Part shown: positions 9,337 to 18,017 of the stretch, piece by piece
Layout of the letters: each line of letters begins with the position of its first letter
Numbering within the stretch: position 1 is the stretch's first letter
Origin: Syntrophomonadaceae bacterium
GTDB lineage: Bacteria; Bacillota; Syntrophomonadia; Syntrophomonadales; Syntrophomonadaceae
Assembly: GCA_012718855.1 (NCBI GenBank)
Contig: JAAYBS010000017.1
Location: forward strand, 1 to 35,023
Direction: 5' to 3'
Length of the DNA: 35,023 nt
Notes under the pieces: generated by a model
Told to the model about the DNA's origin: nothing
Seen by the model: the letters and a program-made list of their open reading frames with translations, nothing else
Databases searched by the model: none
Made by a program: the position numbers and the translations under genes

Positions 9337-10707
9337 TTAAAATGGAATCCGGTTGGTTCTGGACCAGAGTTTCATTTCTTTGGCCGCCTTTAACAATTCA
9401 TCACGGAAATCCGGATGGGCCAGTTCGATCAAACCTTCTGCCCTGCCCCAGGTAGATGTTGCCTTGAAGTTTTTTATTCCGTATTCAGTAACCAGATACT
9501 GGATTTGAGTACGGGGAACAGTTACCGCCGCCCCGGGTGTTAACAGCGGCTTTATACGCGAATGGATATTGCCCTCTTTGTCTTTGAAAGTCGAGCTGAA
9601 AGCCAGGATACCCTTGCCGCCTTTGGAATGAAAAGCTCCAATTACAAAATCCAGCTGTCCCCCGGTTCCCGATATCTGGCGAAGTCCAAATGATTCCGAA
9701 CAAACCTGGCTTAATAAGTCAACTTCCAGAATATTATTAATGGCAATCATATTATCCTGCAAAGCCACTTTGGCGGGGTCATTAGTATGAAGAACCGTAG
9801 TAGATGCACATCGAGGATTATCATTTAGAAAATCATAAGTTTCCTGCATACCCAGACAAAATGAATAGCTGCTCTTATTGATGTCATAAGCTTTTTTGGC
9901 GTTGGTTATTCTTCCTTTCTCATACATGGCTACAAAAGCATCGCAGAACATTTCGCTCTGTATTCCCAAATTCTTTAAATCCGAATCAGCTATCAAATGA
10001 CCGATAAGATTAGGAAGTGCTCCTATTCCCAGCTGCAAACAGGCTCCATCATGAATCTCTTCCAGAATATAGGCCGCAATTTTTCTTTCTTCCGGACTGG
10101 CCTCAGGAGACTTCGGGGTAGTAAATATTGGTGAATTTGAACCTTCTATAATATAATCAACTTCACTGATGTGAACATATTCATCATTACCGCCCAGACA
10201 TCTGGGCATATTCTCATTTACTTCAACTATGGCTATTTTAGCTCCCAGGGCCATACCACGATTATGAGAATTACCCAGTCCAAAATTAAAACAGCCATGC
10301 GCATCCATAGGGGTTACCTGTGCGCACCATACCTGCGGAGCTATACTTGAGTATTCTTCCAGGTTGTAAGCAAGCAGGGTTGCTTCATGATAATTAAAGG
10401 GGTTATGGGCTGCCAGTCCCATATCGGCAGCTTTACGGTCCAACAGAGTAAAATACCAGGAAAAGTATTGAAAGGTCTTCTGTTCAATATCATTTTTAAT
10501 TACTTCAGGAATAGGCAGTACTGAACCGGTTCCCCGGACAGCTACATTTTCTAAACCATCACCGGCACGTTTTCCCAGAGCCATATCAAAATCTACCGGT
10601 TTGGTCGCAAACATTCCATAATCAACTATCCCATTGGATTCAACCAACTTGGCCGCCTGTTCAGCAGTTATCAGTTTGTTTTTATACTCCTGCATATAAG
10701 TACTCAT
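9337..10707 (-). CDS. Acetyl-CoA hydrolase/transferase family CoA-transferase (butyryl-CoA:acetate or 4-hydroxybutyrate CoA-transferase-like)
   Basis: 456 aa; GIGALPNLIGHLI, GIQSEMFCDAFV (catalytic Glu context), GGQLDFVIGAFHSKGGK; SD GGAGGG. Confidence 0.88.
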   Translation of the reverse strand: MSTYMQEYKNKLITAEQAAKLVESNGIVDYGMFATKPVDFDMALGKRAGDGLENVAVRGTGSVLPIPEVIKNDIEQKTFQYFSWYFTLLDRKAADMGLAAHNPFNYHEATLLAYNLEEYSSIAPQVWCAQVTPMDAHGCFNFGLGNSHNRGMALGAKIAIVEVNENMPRCLGGNDEYVHISEVDYIIEGSNSPIFTTPKSPEASPEERKIAAYILEEIHDGACLQLGIGALPNLIGHLIADSDLKNLGIQSEMFCDAFVAMYEKGRITNAKKAYDINKSSYSFCLGMQETYDFLNDNPRCASTTVLHTNDPAKVALQDNMIAINNILEVDLLSQVCSESFGLRQISGTGGQLDFVIGAFHSKGGKGILAFSSTFKDKEGNIHSRIKPLLTPGAAVTVPRTQIQYLVTEYGIKNFKATSTWGRAEGLIELAHPDFRDELLKAAKEMKLWSRTNRIPF

Positions 10708-10781
10708 TAAAATCCCTCCAATTATCTAATTAAGTAAAGTAAATCCATACCATTCTTAGGCACCCGTGAGGTTATAAATCA

Positions 10782-11957
10782 TCATATTACTCCCGTACTT
10801 TTGAACCTTTCCAGGTTTGATAAGTCATATCCCAGTTCCATCAATATTTCATCAGTATGCTGACCAAACAGGGGTGGGGGCAACTGAATTTTTACAGGAC
10901 TCCGGCTAAATTTTACCGGTATACCTAAAAGCTTTATCACTCCTTCCACCGGATGATCTATTTCCTGAACCATTTGGCGATGATCAATCTGTTTATTTTT
11001 AAGTGCCTGTTCCAAATTATTAACCGGCGTTACACAAATATTTAGAGGCTCAAGAATATCCATCCATTCCTGCAGGCTCTTCTGAAGTGTTAGTGATTCA
11101 ATCTTTTGAATCATCTTCTCCTGAACATCAGGTGGTCCGAATTGAGTTTCAATAAATTCATCACAACCTATGGTTTTACAAAAAGAACTCCAGAACTTGA
11201 ACTCCAATAATCCGATGGCCAGATAACCTTTGTCAGCAGTTGGGTAAACATTATACCAGGCACTCACACCCATAAGGGGTTCATTACATCGTTCGGCAAA
11301 ATAATTATTGGTGAACAACTCTCCGGCAGTAAGCGTTTGGAAACTCAGGGCAGCTTCCTGAATGGAAACATCTATATACTGCCCGCAACCACTTTGTTCC
11401 CGTTCCCATAACGCAGCCAGCAGAGCAAAAGCGGTCCATAAAGATGCTGCCATATCAGCAATGGGAACTCCCGAAATAACCGGCTCACTATTTTTCCTTC
11501 CCACACCCTTAAGTATTCCGCTTATACCCTGCAGGTTTATATCATGAGCTGGGAAGGAACTATACGGTCCGGTTTGCCCATAAGCAGAAATAGAGGCCAT
11601 TATAATTCGGGGATTTCTTTCCTGTAATTGTGGATAATCCAGTCCAATCTTTTTTAATACTCCTGGTCGATACTGCTCAATGACTATATCAGCCGTATCT
11701 ACCAAACGCATAAATACTTCACGGCCTGAATCAGTCCAGATATCCAGTTTAATACTTTTCTTATTGCGATTCAGAGCCAGAAAATAACCGCTCTCCGACT
11801 TGCCCAGTGGTGGATACCAGCGAATAAAATCTCCCCCTCTGGGGTTTTCGATTTTGATAACCTCGGCTCCAAGATCACCAAGAGCCATTGTGCAATAGGG
11901 ACCGGATTGCAGCCTGGTAAGGTCAATTATTCGAATGTCCTTTAATAAACCTGCCAT
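10782..11957 (-). CDS. CaiB/BaiF family (class III) CoA-transferase
   Basis: DLTRLQSGPYCTMALGDLGAEVIKIENPRGGD and GVPIADMAASLWTAFALLAAL with expected catalytic Asp; SD GGAGG. Confidence 0.93.
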   Translation of the reverse strand: MAGLLKDIRIIDLTRLQSGPYCTMALGDLGAEVIKIENPRGGDFIRWYPPLGKSESGYFLALNRNKKSIKLDIWTDSGREVFMRLVDTADIVIEQYRPGVLKKIGLDYPQLQERNPRIIMASISAYGQTGPYSSFPAHDINLQGISGILKGVGRKNSEPVISGVPIADMAASLWTAFALLAALWEREQSGCGQYIDVSIQEAALSFQTLTAGELFTNNYFAERCNEPLMGVSAWYNVYPTADKGYLAIGLLEFKFWSSFCKTIGCDEFIETQFGPPDVQEKMIQKIESLTLQKSLQEWMDILEPLNICVTPVNNLEQALKNKQIDHRQMVQEIDHPVEGVIKLLGIPVKFSRSPVKIQLPPPLFGQHTDEILMELGYDLSNLERFKSTGVI

Positions 11958-12140
11958 TTTATTCCTCCATAACCCATTACCAATTGCTCAATTGTTTCAA
12001 ACCAGACACATCATTAGACCTTCCAGCTTAGTTTCCGAACCTGACTCTCAACTACTTATCCGGGAATAATTCCAGTAGAATAATTCATTAAAGTAATTAT
12101 CTCCCTCCTTTGGGTCAATAATGACCTTATGTAATGTATA

Positions 12141-12157
12141 TGCAAAATATTAGCCAA
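12141..12157 (-). promoter_or_regulatory. Predicted sigma-54 (-24/-12) promoter for the CoA-transferase operon
   Basis: Minus strand TTGGC-TAATATT-TTGCA: TGGC-N7-TTGC, the canonical GG/GC spacing, about 185 nt upstream of the CDS at 11957. Confidence 0.7.
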
Positions 12158-12208
12158 CTGAGGGATTAGCATATTACCCTTATTCTTTACCGCTTCGGTT
12201 TATATTGC

Positions 12209-12226
12209 TGTTTCATTTCCGAAACA
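12209..12226. promoter_or_regulatory. Palindrome TGTTTC-N6-GAAACA, candidate UAS
   Basis: Perfect 6-bp inverted repeat between sigma-54 promoter and activator gene. Confidence 0.45.
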
Positions 12227-12275
12227 TCCTTGGTCCGGCAACCTATTCGAACATACCAATTTGGTACCTTTTGAG

Positions 12276-12320
12276 AAGTTGTTGCAAATACGTTACACTG
12301 TTACATATTTGCAACAACTT
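12276..12320. promoter_or_regulatory. Perfect 15-bp inverted repeat with 15-bp spacer, candidate enhancer (UAS) for the adjacent activator
   Basis: AAGTTGTTGCAAATA-cgttacactgttaca-TATTTGCAACAACTT. Confidence 0.7.
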
Positions 12321-12380
12321 GTTTGATTATTCGGAATATATTTGCTATTCTATAATTAGTTTTAAAGGGGGCCTTTTTTT

Positions 12381-13817
12381 ATGGATAGTATTAAAAATAC
12401 TGATGTTTTTAATATGGAAGAGTCAGAAATGCTAAAACAAATTTTTAATCTTCCCTATGAAGGGGCGATCTTTGTTGACCACCAAGGCATCATACGTTTA
12501 GTAAATGATACCCTTTGCACTTATCTGGATTTAACTCAGGAGCAATTGATTGGACATCACATTGATGAATTTGAATTTGATCCCTATTTAATGAATGTGA
12601 TAAATACCGGCCGACCGGACCTTTTGGCCTTTTATCCCCATAATAAAGTACTGGCCACCCGCCAGCCGGTTATTGCTGATAATATAATTATTGGTGTAGT
12701 TGCCCGATATGAAGCATTTGACTTAACTTGTGTAAAAAAGAATCTCATAGACTTTGACGATTATATAAACATTATTTCCCGCATTAATACTCAGGATATA
12801 ATGCAAAATGTTGCCAAATTTATGCATGAATTAAAGTCCTATCAGGATGAATTCAACCTTGAACCGGTTGCCGGGGCAGGCAAGGAAATTATTAAAGGAA
12901 TGAGCCCAATTATTAAAGCTTTGCGGGAGACCATATTATGGATCGGCAGTTCTCCGTCCTCAGTACTCATTAGCGGAGAAAGCGGTACCGGCAAAGAATT
13001 ATTTGCCCAATCAATTCATTATAGCGGTGCGCGTGCTGAAAAGCCTTTCGTTAAGGTAAACTGTGCCGCCATACCTGAACCGCTTTTGGAATCAGAACTG
13101 TTTGGTTATGTTGAAGGAGCATTCACCGGAGCCCGCAAAGGAGGGAAAATCGGTAAGTTTGAACAAGCCAACGGCGGAACCATATTTCTTGATGAAATTG
13201 GCGATATGCCTCTATCGATGCAGGCTAAATTGTTAAGAGTTCTCCAGGAAAGAGAAATTGAGCGTATAGGTGATGATCATACCATCCCTGTGGATGTACG
13301 AGTCATTTCAGCTACCAACAAAGACTTGAAATGGATGATCAACCAGGGCACTTTCCGGCCTGATCTCTATTATCGGCTAAATGTTGTCAACCTTTATATT
13401 CCGCCTTTGCGGGAAAGAACTGAAGACATCCCCATTTTAGTCCATTATTATCTGGAGCAGCTTAATACCAAGCTGGGCTTAAAGATTCAATCCATAGAGG
13501 ATGATGCCATGCGGGCCCTGCTTCAATACAACTGGCCAGGGAATACCAGAGAATTAATTAATGTACTGGAAACTTCTATGAATTTTTGTCGTCACGCGAC
13601 TCTTACCAGTGACACTCTGCCTTTATTTCTTCACCGGCAATCGGTTGATGAAATTCCTGTAGATTATGATCTGAAATCAGGAAAAGAGGTGGCAGAAAAA
13701 GAACGGATCAGTACGGCATTAAAAAGGAGTTACGGTAATCGCCAGCAGGCTGCTGCCATATTAGGTATTTCCCGTACCACACTTTACCGATTGATGAAAA
13801 AGCACCAAATAGAATAA
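12381..13817 (+). CDS. Sigma-54-dependent transcriptional activator (PAS, AAA+, Fis HTH)
   Basis: N-terminal PAS-like region; Walker A GESGTGKE; GAFTGA sigma-54 contact loop; GGTIFLDEIGDMP; C-terminal NRQQAAAILGISRTTLYRLMKK. Confidence 0.95.
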   Translation: MDSIKNTDVFNMEESEMLKQIFNLPYEGAIFVDHQGIIRLVNDTLCTYLDLTQEQLIGHHIDEFEFDPYLMNVINTGRPDLLAFYPHNKVLATRQPVIADNIIIGVVARYEAFDLTCVKKNLIDFDDYINIISRINTQDIMQNVAKFMHELKSYQDEFNLEPVAGAGKEIIKGMSPIIKALRETILWIGSSPSSVLISGESGTGKELFAQSIHYSGARAEKPFVKVNCAAIPEPLLESELFGYVEGAFTGARKGGKIGKFEQANGGTIFLDEIGDMPLSMQAKLLRVLQEREIERIGDDHTIPVDVRVISATNKDLKWMINQGTFRPDLYYRLNVVNLYIPPLRERTEDIPILVHYYLEQLNTKLGLKIQSIEDDAMRALLQYNWPGNTRELINVLETSMNFCRHATLTSDTLPLFLHRQSVDEIPVDYDLKSGKEVAEKERISTALKRSYGNRQQAAAILGISRTTLYRLMKKHQIE

Positions 13818-13828
13818 TAGCTCTTTGC

Positions 13829-13857
13829 TTGACAACTATATGACCTCGCCTTATAAT
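13829..13857 (+). promoter_or_regulatory. Consensus sigma-A promoter TTGACA-N17-TATAAT for tRNA-Leu(CAA)
   Basis: Exact consensus hexamers with 17-bp spacer, 28 nt upstream of the tRNA. Confidence 0.88.
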
Positions 13858-13884
13858 TAATTCTGCTGAAATAATAGTTTACAG

Positions 13885-13969
13885 GCCAGAGTGTCGGAAT
13901 TGGCAGACGAGCGCGACTCAAAATCGTGTGCCGTGAGGCGTGTGGGTTCGAGTCCCACCTCTGGCACCA
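13885..13969 (+). tRNA. tRNA-Leu (anticodon CAA), CCA encoded
   Basis: GCCAGAG...CGCGA-CTCAAAA-TCGTG...GTGGGTTCGAGTCCCAC-CTCTGGC ACCA, class II with long variable arm. Confidence 0.96.
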
Positions 13970-13979
13970 TAGGTATTAG

Positions 13980-14005
13980 AGAGGATTACAGTCCTCTTTT
14001 TTTAT
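13980..14005 (+). terminator. Rho-independent terminator of tRNA-Leu(CAA)
   Basis: AGAGGA-ttacag-TCCTCT followed by TTTTTT. Confidence 0.8.
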
Positions 14006-14173
14006 TAAAATACCCCTTTATTCTCCAACATCTAGGTGTTGAGCCTCGCCCCCTATTTTCCCTATTTTATCAATCCTTAATTTTTCTTATTACATTATGA
14101 TACGTCCACTCCTTATATCCATACGAAACAGTAGTTATCCATTTTTCAATTGCCATACTGTTACAGTTTATAC

Positions 14174-14202
14174 TTGACGATTCGTTTGCTTATGTGTATT
14201 AT
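14174..14202 (+). promoter_or_regulatory. Sigma-A promoter TTGACG-N17-TATTAT for the GntR/ABC operon
   Basis: Near-consensus hexamers, 17-bp spacer. Confidence 0.75.
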
Positions 14203-14227
14203 GTGTACTATGAGTAGTAATACACAT
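14192..14227. promoter_or_regulatory. Inverted-repeat operator overlapping the promoter (ATGTGTATTA-N16-TAATACACAT)
   Basis: Perfect 10-bp arms; left arm covers the -10 element. Confidence 0.65.
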
Positions 14228-14261
14228 GGGTAGGCAACTGGAAATTTAGGGGGTGATTTAA

Positions 14262-14618
14262 ATTATCAGTGTTGATTTAAAAAATCCTAAACCAATTTAT
14301 GAACAGGTACGCGATGGGATAAAGAATTTGATTATCCGCGGTGTGCTGGAGCCAGATGAGAAAATTCCTTCGGTACGGGAAATGGCACAGAATCTGGCGA
14401 TAAACCCCAATACTATTCAAAAAGCTTATCGCGATCTGGAGGTTCAGGGGTTTGTCTATCAGGTCCCCGGCAAGGGTACTTTTGTTGAGTCTCGAACGCC
14501 CGGCCAAAACCGGGAGAAGATAGAACAATTAATGATGGAGATAAAGGACAGAATTCAGGAATTAGTCTATTTAGGGGTTAGCAAAGAGGAAATTAAACAG
14601 GTGCTCGAAGACCTGTAA
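14262..14618 (+). CDS. GntR family transcriptional regulator (YtrA-like), probable ATT start
   Basis: ISVDLKNPKPIYEQVRDGIKNLIIRGVLEPDEKIPSVREMAQNLAINPNTIQKAYRDLEVQGFVYQVPGKGTFV. Complete GntR wHTH needs codons upstream of the track start (TTG 14328); no ATG/GTG/TTG between the in-frame stop at 14259 and 14328; GGGGGTG SD fits ATT at 14262. Confidence 0.85.
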   Translation: MISVDLKNPKPIYEQVRDGIKNLIIRGVLEPDEKIPSVREMAQNLAINPNTIQKAYRDLEVQGFVYQVPGKGTFVESRTPGQNREKIEQLMMEIKDRIQELVYLGVSKEEIKQVLEDL

Positions 14619-14645
14619 TTTCGAATAGAGGAGGTTAGATAAAAA

Positions 14646-15539
14646 ATGATAAAAGTGCGTGGCCTAAGTAAGTCATTTGGGGACTTTCAGGCTTTACGGG
14701 ATGTAAATATTACTGTACCCAAATCCTCAGTCTATGGAATAGTAGGGCCAAATGGTTCGGGCAAGACTACCCTGATCAAGCATATTGTAGGCATATTAAT
14801 TCCTGACCGGGGTTCAGTAACAATTGGTGATATACCCGTTTATGATAACCCAATATTAAAAGAGTCCATCGCATACATACCTGATGATATTTACTTTTTC
14901 CCCCAGGCTGATTTAACTGAAATGATAAATTTTTACCGACAGGTGTATCCGAGCTTTAATGATGAGCGTTTGCAAAAGCTGATTCCGATTTTTCCTCTGG
15001 ATCATCATAGCCCGTTGCGTCGCTTTTCCCGCGGAATGAAAAAACATGCTGCTTTTATGCTGGCTTTGTGTATCATGCCCAAGGTTCTGGTCTTGGATGA
15101 ACCCATGGATGGACTGGATCCTGTAGCCCGCCGCAAAGTTTGGAGCCTTATTTTTCAGGATGTTTCCGAACGGCATACTACCGTGTTTATCTCTTCCCAT
15201 AATCTAAGGGAATTGGAGGATGTTTGCGATTGTGTTGGGATTATGCATAAGGGTGAAGTAGTATTGGAGCGTAATCTTGATGAATTGCAAAATAATATTT
15301 TCAAGCTGCAGTTGGCATTTCGCCAGGAAGTTCCGGATTTAAGCAACCTGACAGTATTGTCACAAAATCAGGTAGGCAGTGTGGTTCATCTGGTAGTCCG
15401 CGGGGAGAAAGAGCAGATTATCAGCCAGGCAGCTCAGTTGGATTCCATGATGATAGATGTGTTGCCGCTTTCGTTGGAAGAAATATTTATTCATGAGTTG
15501 GGGGGGATGGATTATGGCATCAGCAGCACCAATATTTAG
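14646..15539 (+). CDS. ABC transporter ATP-binding protein
   Basis: Walker A GPNGSGKTT, FSRGMKKHAAFMLAL signature region, Walker B VLVLDEPMDGLD. Confidence 0.93.
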   Translation: MIKVRGLSKSFGDFQALRDVNITVPKSSVYGIVGPNGSGKTTLIKHIVGILIPDRGSVTIGDIPVYDNPILKESIAYIPDDIYFFPQADLTEMINFYRQVYPSFNDERLQKLIPIFPLDHHSPLRRFSRGMKKHAAFMLALCIMPKVLVLDEPMDGLDPVARRKVWSLIFQDVSERHTTVFISSHNLRELEDVCDCVGIMHKGEVVLERNLDELQNNIFKLQLAFRQEVPDLSNLTVLSQNQVGSVVHLVVRGEKEQIISQAAQLDSMMIDVLPLSLEEIFIHELGGMDYGISSTNI

Positions 15540-17562
15540 CCGGGCCCTTTTCAGGAAAAACCTGCAACGTTTTTGGCCTATATTTACTTCCTATATATTT
15601 ATTGTTTTGTTAATTGGTTTTAATTTAACTTATAATCGCAGATTGGCCCCGGAACTATTTACACCGCTTACACCGCAATTATTTATGGATAGGGTTTATA
15701 GCCTATCCGGTATTCTGGCCCTTGTAGTAGCATTATTCAGTATAGTAGCAGCTACAGCAGTATTTTCCTATCTGTTTAATAATTCAGCAGCGGGAATGAT
15801 GAACTCCTTGCCTTATACCCGCCGTACCATGTATTTCAGTAATTATCTGTCAGGATTGTTTATGGTTATTCTGCCCTTGTTAGTATTCTTTCTGATCCTG
15901 ACGGGAATCGGAATAGTCCATAACTGTTTGGATTTCACGGCTCTGCTGGGATGGTTGTTCATATTTGTATCCCTAAGCTTGTTGCTGTTTTCTCTGGCAG
16001 TATTTATGGCCATGCTCACCGGCAACATGATTGCCCATATCGCCTTTTATGGTATTGCCAACATCATAATATTCGGCCTGCTGATGGTTATAGATGCCTT
16101 TCTCAGCCAGTACTTATATGGTTTTACCAGCTTGTTCACCCATAGTAATTCATATATTAATGCCCTGATGAACAAGTTAACTCCGGTAATATATACTTCC
16201 GAGCTCAGTGGCACTTATACCCAGCTCAATTGGTGGGTATGGATTGCTTATTTGCTGTTCGGCATGGTTTTGATCGGGGCAGCTTTACAGATGTATAACC
16301 GGCGTAAAATGGAAAAATCCGGAGATATAATCACTATTTCCGGACTGGAGCCAATTTTTAAATACGGAGTAACTATTTGTACCAGTTTGACCCTGGGAGA
16401 AATTATATTGCATGGATTTATCAATCCCTCTTCCGGATTATTGGTTTCCTGGTTGGTATTCATCCTGGCAGGTATGCTGGGATATTATGTTGCCGAAGCA
16501 TTATTGCGAAAATCGTTTAAGGTATTGGATAGCTATAAAGGCTTTGTCGTCTATGCACTAATAATGAGCCTGGTTATTTTATCGGCCTGGTATGACTGGT
16601 ATGGATATGCTACCCGCATCCCGGATGTAAATCAGGTTGAGGTCGTAGCTTTCAGTAGTAATTATGCTTATTACCATGAAAACATTTTACAGGCTGACCA
16701 CGGTCCGGTTTATTTTGATAACCTGCCCAATCTGCCTGAATCATTGGCTTTAACTTACGGAACCCCTATTAGTCCGGAAAAAGACCCCCAGACTAATGAA
16801 TATTTGTATCCGGCCATGGCTAATCTAACCCCGGAGGAAACCCGTCTGTTATGGTCAGCGAGCCGTGGGGTTTTCTCCCAGGCTGATAGTAAAGACCAGA
16901 TTGTGGCCTTACATCAGTATATAATTGATAATATTGATGTGGTCAGAGAAAAGTACCGGACAACTATGTTTATTGATGATAATAACCGGCAGTATAATAT
17001 AACTTTCGATTACCGTTTGAAAAATGGTAAAATAATGACCTGCAGATTTCCGGTTTACTTAGCCACTAATGCTCCGGAAGCATGGGAAACCCAAATGTTA
17101 GAACAGATGGCTTCTATAGCCGGGTGTGATGAAGAGCGCCAGAAGATGATAGCCGCGCTGGATATGTCTGCTAATCAGGTTAACCGGATAGTACTTGATA
17201 GTCTGGTTTCAAATGAAGCTCTGCTTGAAAATGAATCTGATGCTATAACACCCCGGCGGTATAATGAGGCTATTGAAATACACAGCCAGGACAGAGAAGA
17301 ATTGTTGACCGCTTTAACGTGGGATTTCCGGGATATGACGAATGAGCAAATCCTTAATTCACCAGGGAAGTTTATTGCCTCTATGGAGATATCATTTGAA
17401 AGACCGCAATTACCGGTGAATAATAAGTATCGCGATGCGAAGGGTTATTGGTACGATATTGGAGTTTATCACACTCATACTATAAAGTTTCTCCGCGATA
17501 AAGGATATATTGATGAAGATATTTACCAGTATGCATTGCGAAATGTGGCAGAGAAACGATAG
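15514..17562 (+). CDS. ABC-2 type transporter permease with large C-terminal extracytoplasmic region
   Basis: At least six N-terminal TM segments then a long soluble region; start at ATG 15514 (MASAAPIFSR) after GGGGGG, overlapping the ATPase stop by 26 nt. Confidence 0.8.
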   Translation: MASAAPIFSRALFRKNLQRFWPIFTSYIFIVLLIGFNLTYNRRLAPELFTPLTPQLFMDRVYSLSGILALVVALFSIVAATAVFSYLFNNSAAGMMNSLPYTRRTMYFSNYLSGLFMVILPLLVFFLILTGIGIVHNCLDFTALLGWLFIFVSLSLLLFSLAVFMAMLTGNMIAHIAFYGIANIIIFGLLMVIDAFLSQYLYGFTSLFTHSNSYINALMNKLTPVIYTSELSGTYTQLNWWVWIAYLLFGMVLIGAALQMYNRRKMEKSGDIITISGLEPIFKYGVTICTSLTLGEIILHGFINPSSGLLVSWLVFILAGMLGYYVAEALLRKSFKVLDSYKGFVVYALIMSLVILSAWYDWYGYATRIPDVNQVEVVAFSSNYAYYHENILQADHGPVYFDNLPNLPESLALTYGTPISPEKDPQTNEYLYPAMANLTPEETRLLWSASRGVFSQADSKDQIVALHQYIIDNIDVVREKYRTTMFIDDNNRQYNITFDYRLKNGKIMTCRFPVYLATNAPEAWETQMLEQMASIAGCDEERQKMIAALDMSANQVNRIVLDSLVSNEALLENESDAITPRRYNEAIEIHSQDREELLTALTWDFRDMTNEQILNSPGKFIASMEISFERPQLPVNNKYRDAKGYWYDIGVYHTHTIKFLRDKGYIDEDIYQYALRNVAEKR

Positions 17563-17588
17563 CCGTCTGGTCTGATTAAGAGGTTTTT

Positions 17589-17628
17589 AAAAAACGAGTC
17601 AGAGCTAATAAATTCTGACTCGTTTTTT
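17589..17628 (+). terminator. Rho-independent terminator of the GntR/ABC operon
   Basis: AAAAAACGAGTCAGA...TCTGACTCGTTTTTT, 15-bp arms. Confidence 0.92.
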
Positions 17629-17658
17629 ATATGCTTTATTTACCCTGGAACAGTCCGG

Positions 17659-17787
17659 GATTACTGATAAAGTCCCATAATTGTTATCCTGAGGAGCTGC
17701 AGGCGATGAAGAATCTCTTTTGGAAGTCCATAAGGCATCTTCCGCTATCGCTCATAATGACACGATGAGGGCACTTTTTCAATAGTC
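17659..17787. repeat. Degenerate MITE/REP-like palindromic element, copy 1
   Basis: Core TGTTATCCTGAGGAG...GCTATCGCTCATAATGACA (17682..17762), outer imperfect arms GATTACTGATAAAGTCCC / GGGCACTTTTTCAATAGTC. Confidence 0.6.
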
Positions 17788-18017
17788 TCGAACAGTTTTA
17801 ATTACACGCTTTAGCTAAAGCTGGAATCCCAGGTAAAATTAAGAGTTATTGCAATATTATGATTGTTCTTAATTATCAGAATTTTACAAAAGGATTTGCT
17901 TTATTTTCACAGAATATACATAACAATTTCAACTTTAAGTAATTGTAGCTCCAATCGTTTACCCCTGTATGGCTAATCAAAAGTTCAAATCATCAAAAAT
18001 TGTAAGGAGGAATGTTC

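Noticed and set aside
13891-14100. ORF MSELADERDSKSCAVRRVGSSPTSGT...
   Set aside because: Translation of tRNA-Leu(CAA) and its terminator; a common spurious ORF.
15457-15513. N-terminal extension MCCRFRWKKYLFMSWGGWI of the permease
   Set aside because: Out-of-frame reading inside the ATPase gene; ATG 15514 follows a G-rich SD.
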